From positions 1 through 16,167 of the forward strand of contig JBDHFX010000090.1 of assembly GCA_039590215.1 (NCBI GenBank): a stretch of 16,167 nucleotides of DNA, in the 5' to 3' direction. The notes beneath the pieces were generated by a model. That model saw only the letters and a program-made list of their open reading frames with translations. It did no database searches and was not told where the DNA came from. Position numbers and translations under genes: made by a program. Shown here piece by piece: positions 1 to 7,420 of this stretch. Source of the DNA: CAMYLR01 sp039590215. GTDB taxonomy: Bacteria > Gemmatimonadota > Gemmatimonadetes > JACCXV01 > JAHWKZ01. Every line of letters starts with the position of its first letter. The stretch's first letter is position 1.

Positions 1-1
1 G

Positions 2-763
2 CCGATCGAGGGCGTGCGCCATGTTCTGGCTGTCGCCAGCGGGAAGGGCGGCGTTGGAAAATCGACCGTCGCCGTCAACCTAGCCCTGGCGATCGCCGCC
101 GAGGGACATCGAGTAGGGTTGCTTGACGCCGACATCTACGGCCCCTCGATCCCCACCATGATGGGACTCAAGGGTGCTCAACCAAGCACTGTCGGCAAAC
201 GCATTCAACCGTTGACCCGATTCGGGATCGCGCTCATGTCGCTCGGATTCTTGGTCGAGGGCGAGGATACACCGCTGGTATGGCGTGGCCCGATGGTCCA
301 CTCTGCCGTTACCCAGTTCCTGCGCGAAGTCGCTTGGGGAGAGCTCGACTACCTGGTTGTCGATTTGCCACCCGGAACAGGCGATGCGCACTTGACGCTG
401 ACTCAATCCGTCCAGTTGGACGGTGCGGTGATCGTAACTACCCCGCAGGACATTGCGCTGATTGACGCCAAGAAGGGGCTCAAGATGTTTGACAAGGTCG
501 GCGCTCGCGTGCTGGGCATCGTCGAGAACATGGGCAGCTTCGTTTGCCCGAGCTGTGACGCCGAGCACTCGATCTTCGGACACGGTGGTGGCCGAGCGAC
601 CGCGGAGCGATTCAACGTTCCGTTTCTCGGTACAATCCCGTTACATGAGGATGTCACGCCGACCGGCGATAGCGGGGAGCCCGTCATGCAGGCGCTGCCG
701 GATTCGCCGATCGCCGAGCGGTTTCGCGAAATCGCCAGACGCATCATACAGGTGACCGACTAG
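2..763 (+). CDS. mrp: Mrp/NBP35-family iron-sulfur cluster carrier ATPase (5' end cut off)
   Basis: A P-loop ATPase of the Mrp/ApbC/NBP35 family, which in known members binds and transfers Fe-S clusters in the cytoplasm. The frame is already open at base 2 (P-I-E-G before the first possible GTG at 14), and family members usually carry an N-terminal DUF59/MIP18 domain, so the true start and that domain lie upstream of the window. Visible motifs, numbered from the GTG at 14: deviant Walker A GKGGVGKS (residues 10-17), the DADIYGPSIP switch motif (39-48), the DLPPGTGD Walker B/switch region, and a CPSC pair that matches the family's conserved CxxC cluster ligands. The body is intact to a TAG stop. 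The next gene follows after 11 bases, so the two are probably co-transcribed. The family is certain; the exact cluster-delivery target cannot be read from sequence. Confidence 0.95.
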   Translation, partial: PIEGVRHVLAVASGKGGVGKSTVAVNLALAIAAEGHRVGLLDADIYGPSIPTMMGLKGAQPSTVGKRIQPLTRFGIALMSLGFLVEGEDTPLVWRGPMVHSAVTQFLREVAWGELDYLVVDLPPGTGDAHLTLTQSVQLDGAVIVTTPQDIALIDAKKGLKMFDKVGARVLGIVENMGSFVCPSCDAEHSIFGHGGGRATAERFNVPFLGTIPLHEDVTPTGDSGEPVMQALPDSPIAERFREIARRIIQVTD

Positions 764-774
764 GGAGCACGCGC

Positions 775-1881
775 GTGACGGACAGCAACCTGGGTCGAAC
801 GTCGGTCGTGCCATCAGCGACATCGGCCGACGCGACCAGCCAGGCCCAGCGCCTGCTCGACAAGCTGCTGGCAGCGGTCGACATCGAGAAGCCGGTGGCG
901 ATCTACACGCACGACCATCCCGATCCAGACTCAATCGCCAGCGCCTACGCACTGAGTTTTTTGCTCGGTCACAAGCTTTCAATCGAGCCGATCATCGCGT
1001 TTGGAGGCACGATCGGCCGTGCCACTAATCGCGCCATGGTTGACCAGTTGGGTGTTCGACTATACCCGCTCGCGCAAGTCCGCCTCGACGATTACGGAAC
1101 CCACTCGTTGATCGATACGCAGCCCGAAACCGGGAACCACTCGCTACCCAATGATCTCCCGATCTCGATCGCCATCGACCACCACCCAATGCGACCCGAG
1201 ACCGCAAACGTGAAGTTCGCCGACGTGCGCACCGATTACGGTGCCACCTCGACAATCATGTACTACTACTTGGAGGCCGCCGGAATTGATCTATCGACCA
1301 AGCTCGCCACGGCCCTATTAATCGGCATAAAGTCGGATACCCGGGGACTGGAGCGCGAGTCGAGCGAGGCCGATCTCCACGCCTACCTCCAGATCTTCCC
1401 CCACGCCGATCTGTCGTTACTGGCGCGGATCGAGAACCCACTCATCCCCAGACGCCACTTCGAGGCGTTTCACGCTGCGCTGGAACGGTCGGTGATCCAC
1501 GACCAGGCCGTGATCGCCGATCTTGGCGACGCCGACAATCCCGACCTGCTTGCGGAATTGGCCGATTTCCTGGCCCCGCTCGAGCAAGCCGAATACGCGC
1601 TCGTCATGGGCCGTCACAAAGGACGTCTCTACCTCAGTTTGAGGACTCGCGACGAGTCCCGAGACGCCGGCGCGGTGATCTCAGCCATCGTCGGTGAGCT
1701 GGGAACGGCTGGCGGACACGGGCGGATGGCGGGCGCTCAGATCAACATCGACGAAGATCCGGTGCCGATTCAAGAGATGGTCCGACGTCGTTTTCTGAGT
1801 GAACTCGGGCTCGACCCCTCGAGCGCTGGGAAACCACTTATTCGCAACGGCGAAGAATCACGCTCGGCGTCCAGCAGCTAG
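775..1881 (+). CDS. DHH/DHHA1-family phosphoesterase (NrnA/RecJ-like)
   Basis: A 368-residue cytoplasmic phosphoesterase of the DHH superfamily, whose members hydrolyse short oligoribonucleotides, cyclic-dinucleotide breakdown products or 3'-phosphoadenosine phosphate using two Mn ions. Metal-binding motifs are in the expected order: HDHPDPDS (residues 46-53), the DTQ motif near 114, the eponymous DHH at 135-137, and a GIKSDTRGL segment near 184. The C-terminal DHHA1 substrate-binding domain carries the glycine-rich GGHGRMAG (313-320). I chose the GTG at 775 because it follows the mrp stop closely with a weak purine-rich stretch ahead of it; the first 25 residues are probably disordered. The stop shares a CTAG tetranucleotide with the convergent gene. 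The family is secure, but NrnA-type specificity is an inference. I see no CBS or other sensor domain. Confidence 0.9.
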   Translation: MTDSNLGRTSVVPSATSADATSQAQRLLDKLLAAVDIEKPVAIYTHDHPDPDSIASAYALSFLLGHKLSIEPIIAFGGTIGRATNRAMVDQLGVRLYPLAQVRLDDYGTHSLIDTQPETGNHSLPNDLPISIAIDHHPMRPETANVKFADVRTDYGATSTIMYYYLEAAGIDLSTKLATALLIGIKSDTRGLERESSEADLHAYLQIFPHADLSLLARIENPLIPRRHFEAFHAALERSVIHDQAVIADLGDADNPDLLAELADFLAPLEQAEYALVMGRHKGRLYLSLRTRDESRDAGAVISAIVGELGTAGGHGRMAGAQINIDEDPVPIQEMVRRRFLSELGLDPSSAGKPLIRNGEESRSASSS

Positions 1882-2336
1882 CGAAAGTTCTCCGTACCTA
1901 GCACGCGGTAGCGACCATCACGCCACACGTACATGGCGCTCGAACGACCCGGAAAGACCAGCTCCACAGCCGGCATCTCGATCACCACAGAGCGTTGCGG
2001 CCCAATGACCCTATGCCGACCAGGTTGCAACACGCGGAGCTCGACCGGTCCCGGTGGTAGGTTGGTGAACAGCGGATGCGGCGCGAACCGATCCGGCTGG
2101 GAGTGAAAGATTACGAATGCCGACCGTTCGGGTCCCTCGACGATGGCGGCCACGTCTTCACGACCGTCGCCGTTGAAATCGCCGCGTACGGTGCGAGCCC
2201 GATCGGAGGACAGTCGAAAGTCGGTATGGAACGACCGAATGGCGCGGTCGAGCTGAGCGCTTTGCGCGGGGAGGTGCGATCCGGTCGCCACAATAAGACC
2301 AGCGACAATCGGCACCAAGCGAATACGGCGCCTCAC
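1878..2336 (-). CDS. Small secreted protein with an FG-GAP/VCBS-type calcium-binding loop
   Basis: A 152-residue predicted exported protein of unknown function. The N-terminus (MRRRIR followed by a hydrophobic run and a small-residue end near APAQ-type cleavage at about residues 20-27) is a signal peptide. A single DFNGDGRED segment at 53-61 fits the D-x-N-x-D-G-x-x-D calcium-binding consensus of FG-GAP/VCBS repeats. Only one repeat is present, so this is not a beta-propeller by itself. The GTG start is fixed by a near-perfect AAAGGAGG ribosome binding site 5 bases upstream. The 3' end overlaps the DHH gene by four bases (shared CTAG). It is transcribed away from the HicB-like gene. I do not recognise the remainder of the protein; its C-terminal half contains short beta-strand-like segments (VIEMPAVELVF, SAMYVWRDGRY). 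Confidence 0.75.
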   Translation of the reverse strand: MRRRIRLVPIVAGLIVATGSHLPAQSAQLDRAIRSFHTDFRLSSDRARTVRGDFNGDGREDVAAIVEGPERSAFVIFHSQPDRFAPHPLFTNLPPGPVELRVLQPGRHRVIGPQRSVVIEMPAVELVFPGRSSAMYVWRDGRYRVLGTENFR

Positions 2337-2341
2337 TTGAG

Positions 2342-2369
2342 CCTCCTTTCCGGGGGCAGTCTTATTCTA
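2342..2369 (-). promoter_or_regulatory. Candidate -10 box and Shine-Dalgarno for the secreted FG-GAP protein
   Basis: Reading the minus strand, TAGAAT (2369-2364) resembles a sigma-70 -10 box, and AAAGGAGG (2349-2342) is an almost complete anti-16S match 5 bases before the GTG at 2336. Transcription from this box would give a leader of about 20 nt. No good -35 element is visible. Confidence 0.45.
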
Positions 2370-2379
2370 CCCCATAGCC

Positions 2380-2403
2380 GCAGCCGGGGTTCGACGGGGC
2401 TGC
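2380..2403. repeat. Short inverted repeat next to the -35 of the HicB-like gene
   Basis: GCAGCC (2380-2385) and GGCTGC (2398-2403) form a perfect 6-bp inverted repeat with a 12-nt loop. It abuts the candidate -35 box at 2404 and lies between two divergent promoters. It could be an operator or a chance repeat, as the arms are short. Confidence 0.25.
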
Positions 2404-2432
2404 TTGGCGAACACGTCAAAACCCGCTATCTT
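2404..2432 (+). promoter_or_regulatory. Candidate sigma-70 promoter giving a leaderless mRNA
   Basis: TTGGCG (2404-2409) and TATCTT (2427-2432) are separated by 17 bp, the ideal spacing. The -10 box ends 6 bases before the ATG at 2439, so transcription would start at about the A of the start codon. There is no Shine-Dalgarno-like purine tract before that ATG, which agrees with leaderless translation. Confidence 0.5.
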
Positions 2433-2438
2433 GTCTAT

Positions 2439-2792
2439 ATGCTTGGGTTTATCCGAGATCGGTTTGGGGCCATAGAGGGCTTTCAGGTGTTCCTCGAGGA
2501 AGCCGACGAGGGCACCTTTGCAGCCACTTCTCCGGCCCTGCCCGGCTACATCGCGTACGGTCAATCCGAGTCGAGCGCGATACGCCGACTAAAGCGCGCC
2601 ATCCGTCGCAATCTCGATGGCGTCGCCCAAGACCACGTCCGAATATCGGATCACGGCAATGGCCGAGCCAGCCGCCACAAGTCTCACCTGTACCTGCAGC
2701 CGCCGCTCACTGCGACTACGAAGATCGTCTTCGCGTCTGTGGCATTGGCCACCTTGGCGCTCATCGCATACGAGCTCAGGCGGCGGGACTAA
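2439..2792 (+). CDS. HicB-like protein with C-terminal transmembrane anchor
   Basis: A 117-residue protein. Residues about 14-60 follow the HicB antitoxin fold pattern: strand FQVFLE, an acidic turn EADEGTFAATSPALPG, a GQSES turn, then a basic helix AIRRLKRAIRRNL. After a polar linker, residues about 95-111 (KIVFASVALATLALIAY) form one hydrophobic helix ending in basic LRRRD. This suggests a tail-anchored topology with the HicB-like domain in the cytoplasm. I chose ATG 2439 because it is the first in-frame Met that starts the domain, and the -10 box lies just upstream; the open frame extends further up, but those codons overlap the neighbour's 5' region and do not look coding. No HicA toxin gene is adjacent and no DNA-binding domain follows, so a toxin-antitoxin role is not supported. 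The stop overlaps dacB's stop (CTAA). Confidence 0.65.
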   Translation: MLGFIRDRFGAIEGFQVFLEEADEGTFAATSPALPGYIAYGQSESSAIRRLKRAIRRNLDGVAQDHVRISDHGNGRASRHKSHLYLQPPLTATTKIVFASVALATLALIAYELRRRD

Positions 2793-4366
2793 CCCTCGGG
2801 CAAGCAGTTCTTCCCGCCGTTCGGTGTGCTCGACCCGGTCGCGCATGACAGAGGCGAATGCCATCGCGAAAACTCGGCCAACCGCTCGACGATCGCATCC
2901 TCGATCGACATGGCGGCCCACTTCCCACGCGGCAAGTTGTTGATCAGGATCGAAAAGACCAGTAGCTCCCCGTCGCTGGTCGTCACGTAGCCTGACAGCG
3001 CGGAAACACCACGCAGCGTGCCGGTCTTGCTATGCACGTTGCCGCGCACCAAGGGAGAGTCGAGCCGACGCGGATTTCCGTCTTTACCGGCGATCGCGAG
3101 CGATTCGTAGAACTCATCGAACAGCGGGTGCGCACGCATCGCCACCAACAGCTCGGCGGTGCGCCGGGCGGTCAGGAGGTTGAGACGGCTGAGACCCGAA
3201 CCGTCTTCGATCGTCAGCCCATCGGTTTCCAGTCCCAGTCCTTCAAGCACGTCATAGACCACCTCGGCACCACTGGCGAACGATCCGTCGGCTTTGAAGA
3301 CAGCACCAAGTGTCTTCAGAAGCTGCTCGGCGAAGAAATTTTGGCTTCGCTTATTGATGATCTTGACGATGTCGGACATGCGGGGGCTGGTGTGGCTCAC
3401 GAGCAAGGTCGCCGACCTCGCTCCCTCCCGTTGCCAGCGGTGCACGACCCGCTCGCCACCCTCGACCTCGATCCCCACTCGCCTCAACCGGTCGGCAAAT
3501 ACCGACGTCGTGTAGAGCGCCGGGTCTTCGACCGAAACCATGTACCGGAGCGGACGACTTCTGAGCGGGATTCGACCACGGACCAAGTAGTCACCGGTTT
3601 CCGGCTGGCGCCGTATCCCGATTGAACGGCCACCCCGACGTCCCACGGTGACCGCTTGGTTCGAGATCTCCAGGCGATCGGTATGCGGATAAAAAGTGAG
3701 GGCAGGCGGTGCGCCCACCCACCCGCCAGGCTGGATCTCGATCGTGACCACGTTGTCGTTAAACGAGAGCGCGCTCGAACGAGCACCGTACCAGCGCAGC
3801 AAGTTTGTGCTGTCCCACCCCGGTGCGATCCGCATATCGTCGAGGTATGTCGCGTCGCCTACAACTGCGCCGGTGACACGACGGATGCCCATTCTCTTGA
3901 GGCGGGCTGCGAATCGATCGAAAACATACGTCACGCTATCGCCATGGAAACGACCCGAGAGCGTCGGGTCTCCGCGACCGATCAGGATCAAGTCGCCATC
4001 GAGTGTTCCGTCGGGATGGATCTCGCCATCGGCATAAACCGACGTCGTGTACTGAAAATCTGGCCCGAGTCGGTCGAGCGCGGCCGCAGTGGTGTAGAGC
4101 TTCATGTTCGAAGCCGGCGTCAGTGGCAGGTCGGCGTTGTGAAGGTAGAGCGGATTGCCGAGGTCGGCGGCGTACACCGCGACCCCGATCCGACCGCCTC
4201 GCCGGCGAACGATCGGGTCGAGGAGCTCGGCGATCTCCGCTGAACCGCCATCCTCCACCACACCGTCGCCAACCAAGTCGCCTTGCGCCGTCACGGCGAT
4301 CGGGAACAAAGCGAGCAAGATCGGCGCAACCAAGAGCGCTACAACGAAACGAGGCCACTTCAGCAT
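2789..4366 (-). CDS. dacB: D-alanyl-D-alanine carboxypeptidase/endopeptidase, PBP4 family (peptidase S13)
   Basis: A 525-residue periplasmic penicillin-binding protein that trims or cleaves peptidoglycan cross-links. A hydrophobic signal sequence occupies about residues 5-27. All three catalytic motifs of the serine-type family are present and correctly spaced for S13: SNMK (Ser86, Lys89), SQN (341-343, in the typical SxNxxAExLL context) and KTG (447-449). The large insertion between the first two motifs is typical of PBP4. The ATG lies one base after the permease stop, with GGGAG upstream, so translation is probably coupled. It is the last gene of the minus-strand unit. One oddity: the family normally ends near the VERLAEF helix, and the last 24 residues (502-525, Ser/Gly/Cys/Asn-rich) look unlike coding sequence, as if an original stop had been lost. 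Confidence 0.93.
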   Translation of the reverse strand: MLKWPRFVVALLVAPILLALFPIAVTAQGDLVGDGVVEDGGSAEIAELLDPIVRRRGGRIGVAVYAADLGNPLYLHNADLPLTPASNMKLYTTAAALDRLGPDFQYTTSVYADGEIHPDGTLDGDLILIGRGDPTLSGRFHGDSVTYVFDRFAARLKRMGIRRVTGAVVGDATYLDDMRIAPGWDSTNLLRWYGARSSALSFNDNVVTIEIQPGGWVGAPPALTFYPHTDRLEISNQAVTVGRRGGRSIGIRRQPETGDYLVRGRIPLRSRPLRYMVSVEDPALYTTSVFADRLRRVGIEVEGGERVVHRWQREGARSATLLVSHTSPRMSDIVKIINKRSQNFFAEQLLKTLGAVFKADGSFASGAEVVYDVLEGLGLETDGLTIEDGSGLSRLNLLTARRTAELLVAMRAHPLFDEFYESLAIAGKDGNPRRLDSPLVRGNVHSKTGTLRGVSALSGYVTTSDGELLVFSILINNLPRGKWAAMSIEDAIVERLAEFSRWHSPLSCATGSSTPNGGKNCLPEG

Positions 4367-4367
4367 G

Positions 4368-4760
4368 CTACAGCTCCCGCGCGCTCAGCCGACGACTGCC
4401 GGCTTGCATCGTCGCAAACAACGCGATCGCCGACACTCCGCCGACCGCGACCAGACCACCGGCTATCCCTCCCCACTCGCCGGCGCCCACACCCCAACCC
4501 AGCCACGAGGCCCGGAAGGAGTTGTAGACGGGCCAGGCGAGGACAGTAACCGACGCCAGCACTAGCAATGCACTCATGACCATAAACAGAAACCCCGCGT
4601 AGCCGGCGGTCACCTGAGAGCTGTCGGGAGCATCGAACCGCGGATGGGAGGCTCCAAGCCCAACGGCCATTCCTACGATGGCCGCCGACAAGAACAAGAC
4701 CGTTGCGACCGAGATCACGCTCAGAAGCAACGTCGTCTGGAGCAACGCGTTTGATGGAAT
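4368..4760 (-). pseudogene. C-terminal part of the ABC-2 type permease, in the -1 frame
   Basis: This is the detached end of the permease encoded at 4757-6025. In this frame about 130 residues from IPSNALLQTT to RLSAREL encode at least three hydrophobic segments (LLLSVISVATVLFLSAAIVG, then the YAGFLFMVMSALLVLASVTV region, then the GGIAGGLVAVGGVSAIALF region), as expected for the end of an integral membrane exporter subunit. The frame continues upstream to 5144, but that part is antisense-like shadow of the true permease frame. A GTG at 4781 could serve as an independent start, though nothing suggests a separate small protein. The TAG stop lies one base before the dacB ATG. If the frameshift is a sequence error, this and the next entry are one gene of about 552 residues. 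Confidence 0.7.
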
Positions 4761-6025
4761 CCGCTCCAGAACTTGGCCCACAGTATCTCCCCGATCGTCA
4801 CCGGGCTGGTCTTGAGTAGCCAGAGCGTATGCCCCTCGAGGCTCACACCGGGGAGAACGAATCGGGCCGCCAATGCGGTGACGACGAAGCCAACCAGGGC
4901 GATGTTCAAGAAAGCCAACAGGTCGCGCAGCAAGTAGCCCGTCCCGCCGGCGGCATCCAGCGGAAGCACCCTGAAGTTGTACAGATAGATGGCGATCACC
5001 GCGAGCAACAGAAAAAGCTGTGACCACTGGCCCGGGTCGCGGAAGAATGTCGCGACGTCCTTGACGATCATCGCCCGCACGCGTCGCGGGAATGGCCGGG
5101 CTAAGAACTGCACTGTGCGACGCCACCACAGCTGGCGCGTCCACTGGACCTGTCGCGCCTCCTGGGACTTCGAGTAACCGGTCCGGAACATTTCGCGAAA
5201 CACGCCCCCAGCGGCGATCGTCGATACGATCGCACCGACCACCAGCAACGAGCCATACATCGTCACGGCATCCCAGTGCACCGCATTGTATACGCCCAAC
5301 ACTTCACCCAGGACCCGCGCCGCCCAGTACGAAGGCAACCACGGGAGCGTGGGGTTTGATAGGGAGACCAGATACTCAGCCCAGGTCCCAAAGTCCTCGG
5401 GCCGGACGAACTCCTCAGGTCGAACCGCGCGTAGGAGGATGACGATGGCAGCTATGAACACCAGCGCGACGAGCGACAGGAGATCTCTCGCGCGCCGGGC
5501 GGGAAACAGGTTCACCAACGCGACGGCAACCAAGACGCCGATCGATGTCGTAATCGCAACGCAGCACCCGACTGCTACCACCAACGCCGCGTAGTAACCC
5601 AAACCAGCGCCAAAAACGACCCCATAAGCCACCCACACCGGAATGGCGAGAAAGATGGCTGTCCAGGAAGACAGCGTGGCGACTTCGACCAGCTTCACGC
5701 GGAACAATCGGCGCAGCGGGATCGGCGCGGCGATCCACATCGGCAGATCGCGCGCCAGGAAAACCTGACCGACGGCCGTGATTAACGCTGAGAAAGCGAG
5801 GAACGACAGCCACAGCAGAAACAACAGTGCCAGCAGCTTGGCGGCCAAGATCCGACCCAGGTCGGGATCGACCGTGGTGAAGTGATTCAGCACCCGAACC
5901 ATGATCAGGTAGAGGCCAGCCCAAAAAACGAGCCCAAGGACGACCGGCACGCTGATCCTGTGGATCCCGCCCGGTCGCTGCTCGCGCTTCAATCCGGCGA
6001 GCCGGGGATAGAATAGGGTCGTCAC
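4721..6025 (-). pseudogene. ABC-2 type exporter permease, N-terminal part, frameshifted near 4760
   Basis: The first 422 or so residues form a typical large ABC exporter permease: a cytoplasmic N-terminus with Arg/Lys, then many membrane helices (for example VPVVLGLVFWAGLYLIMV, LLALLFLLWLSFLAFSALI, YYAALVVAVGCCVAI, LLSLVALVFIAAIVILL) and a cytoplasmic loop ending in RVRAMIVKDVATFFRDP. The frame stays sensible to LWAKFWSG (about 4760), then runs into a basic, Cys-rich tail and stops at 4721. The protein continues in the -1 frame (previous entry). It starts with GTG at 6025, overlapping the ATPase stop (GTGA), the classic coupled arrangement for an ATPase-permease pair. The substrate is unknown. 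Whether this is a genuine pseudogene or a sequencing/assembly error cannot be told from one sequence; I see no slippery heptamer that would suggest programmed frameshifting. Confidence 0.8.
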
Positions 6026-6780
6026 ACCAGGGAGCGTTCGTCGATCGACCCACCGCGCTCGGTCAACCCCAGGAAGATCTCCTCGAGCGAGCTGTCTTCC
6101 CGACGCGCCTCACGGCGCAACTCGTCGACCGTTCCCAAAGCGATGATCTGCCCACGATGGATGATCGCAACCCGCGTGCACAAAGCCTCGGCGATTTCCA
6201 GCGTATGAGTCGAGAGAAACACCGTCTGACCCTTGGCAGTGAGGTTGGATAGCAAGGTCTTCATCCGGCTCTGACTACGTGGATCGAGGCCCACGGTGGG
6301 CTCATCGATGATGATGATCTCGGGCTCGTGCAGCAGCGCCGATGTCATAGCCAACTTCTGTCGCATTCCATGGCTATAGGCTTCGATGAGTTCGTCGATC
6401 CATTCACTCAGGTCGAACCGCTCGATCAGGTCGCGTGAACGTTCGCGGACCGTCGCCGGGCTCAGGTCGTACAGGTGCCCCACGAATTCCAGGAACTCCG
6501 ACCCGGTCAGCTTGTCGTACAGAAAAGGTCTGTCGGGGACAAACCCTACTCGACGTTTGACCTCGTACGGGTCCTTCACAACGTCGTATCCGGCAACCTC
6601 GACACGACCACCTGACGGCAGCAGTAGACCGGTCATGATCTTGATGGTGGTCGTCTTTCCGGCTCCGTTGGGTCCCAGGAAACCGAACAACTCGCCGGGT
6701 TCGATAGTGAGCGAGATCCCGCGCAAGACGGGAAACGCGCCGTACGATTTGGTTAGATCCGTGAGAACGATGCCACTCAA
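6022..6780 (-). CDS. ABC transporter ATP-binding subunit (ABC-2 exporter type)
   Basis: A 252-residue cytoplasmic ATPase that should drive the permease encoded immediately after it. Walker A GPNGAGKTT is at 36-44, the signature reads YSHGMRQKL (H in place of the usual first Gly/Ser neighbour, common in this subfamily), Walker B plus the catalytic Glu is EIIIIDEPTVGLD, and the H-loop is FLSTHTLEIAE. This pattern resembles ABC-2 exporter ATPases such as CcmA/NatA/DrrA types. The start is a TTG at 6780: no ATG or GTG lies in a suitable place before the conserved LTKSYG segment. The ribosome binding site is weak (AAGG), so expression may depend on readthrough from the cyclo-ligase 24 bases upstream. 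The TGA stop overlaps the permease GTG. Confidence 0.93.
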   Translation of the reverse strand: MSGIVLTDLTKSYGAFPVLRGISLTIEPGELFGFLGPNGAGKTTTIKIMTGLLLPSGGRVEVAGYDVVKDPYEVKRRVGFVPDRPFLYDKLTGSEFLEFVGHLYDLSPATVRERSRDLIERFDLSEWIDELIEAYSHGMRQKLAMTSALLHEPEIIIIDEPTVGLDPRSQSRMKTLLSNLTAKGQTVFLSTHTLEIAEALCTRVAIIHRGQIIALGTVDELRREARREDSSLEEIFLGLTERGGSIDERSLV

Positions 6781-6804
6781 TGCCTTGGGTCCCGCGTCGT
6801 GGGG

Positions 6805-7407
6805 TTATCGCGACTCTCGGCAATCGATGACGTCGTCCTCGGTGAGGATCCGATCGACCCCCTGGTCGCGCTCGGTATGTGGAACCCTCTCAACAACTTG
6901 CAAGGAGAATGCCAACCCCACGGTCGGGGCTTGGACCGAAGCCAGCCAGCGGTCGTAGAAACCACCACCGAGGCCCAGCCGTTGCCCGGTGCGGTCAAAT
7001 GCAACGCCCGGCACGACCACCAGGTCGATCTCGGCCTCCAGGACGCGATTCGCACGGGCTGGATCGGGCTCCCAGAGCCCGACCGGGCTGCGCGTCAGCT
7101 CATCCAGCGAGCCGATCTCGAGCCCCACCATCTCCGGTGGCTCGTAGGCCACGATTCTGGGGACTGCGACCCGTTTGCCCTCGGCCAGCGCTCGGCTCGC
7201 GACGTCGTGGGTCGGCACCTCGCCTGGGAGGGCGTCGATGTAGAGGTGGACTGTGCCGGCCCGCTGGAACTCCTCGAGCTCGACAAGCCGCGCGGTGATC
7301 GCTCGCCCCAACCTGGCCTGGAGGCGCGGGTCGAGGGCCGAGCGGGCCCGCAGCATGCGTTTTCTGAGCGCACTCTTGGCCGCCGCCACACCGTCGCGAT
7401 CGGCCAT
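6805..7407 (-). CDS. 5-formyltetrahydrofolate cyclo-ligase
   Basis: A 200-residue cytoplasmic enzyme that converts 5-formyl-THF plus ATP to 5,10-methenyl-THF, salvaging a dead-end folate. The N-terminal AAAKSALRKRMLRAR helix is the family's KxxLRxxxxxxR signature, LVVVPGVAFD is the central strand, RLGLGGGFYDRWL contains the diagnostic GxGxGFYDR nucleotide/folate loop, and the C-terminal VPHTERDQGVDRILTE matches the family's VPxxxxDxxVDxIxTE ending. Length is normal. The start ATG is 13 bases from the nfeD stop, with little Shine-Dalgarno character, so it is probably translated within the nfeD transcript. Its place inside an envelope-protein operon is unexplained and may only reflect co-transcription. 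Confidence 0.94.
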   Translation of the reverse strand: MADRDGVAAAKSALRKRMLRARSALDPRLQARLGRAITARLVELEEFQRAGTVHLYIDALPGEVPTHDVASRALAEGKRVAVPRIVAYEPPEMVGLEIGSLDELTRSPVGLWEPDPARANRVLEAEIDLVVVPGVAFDRTGQRLGLGGGFYDRWLASVQAPTVGLAFSLQVVERVPHTERDQGVDRILTEDDVIDCRESR

Positions 7408-7420
7408 GGGTTGGTCCGGA

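Noticed and set aside
80..583. Long open frame antisense to the Mrp ATPase gene
   Set aside because: It is the complement of a clearly conserved protein; its translation shows no domain and is a usual by-product of GC-rich coding sequence.
2076..2438. N-terminal extension of the HicB-like protein to 2076
   Set aside because: These codons overlap the 5' half of the minus-strand secreted protein, look non-coding, and lie upstream of the -10 box that matches the ATG at 2439.
2439..2792. Complete HicAB toxin-antitoxin system
   Set aside because: No short double-stranded-RNA-binding-like HicA frame lies on either side in either strand.
4740..4790. Programmed -1 frameshifting in the permease
   Set aside because: No X-XXY-YYZ slippery heptamer and no obvious downstream stem near the junction; loss of the C-terminal helices would not give a sensible shorter product.
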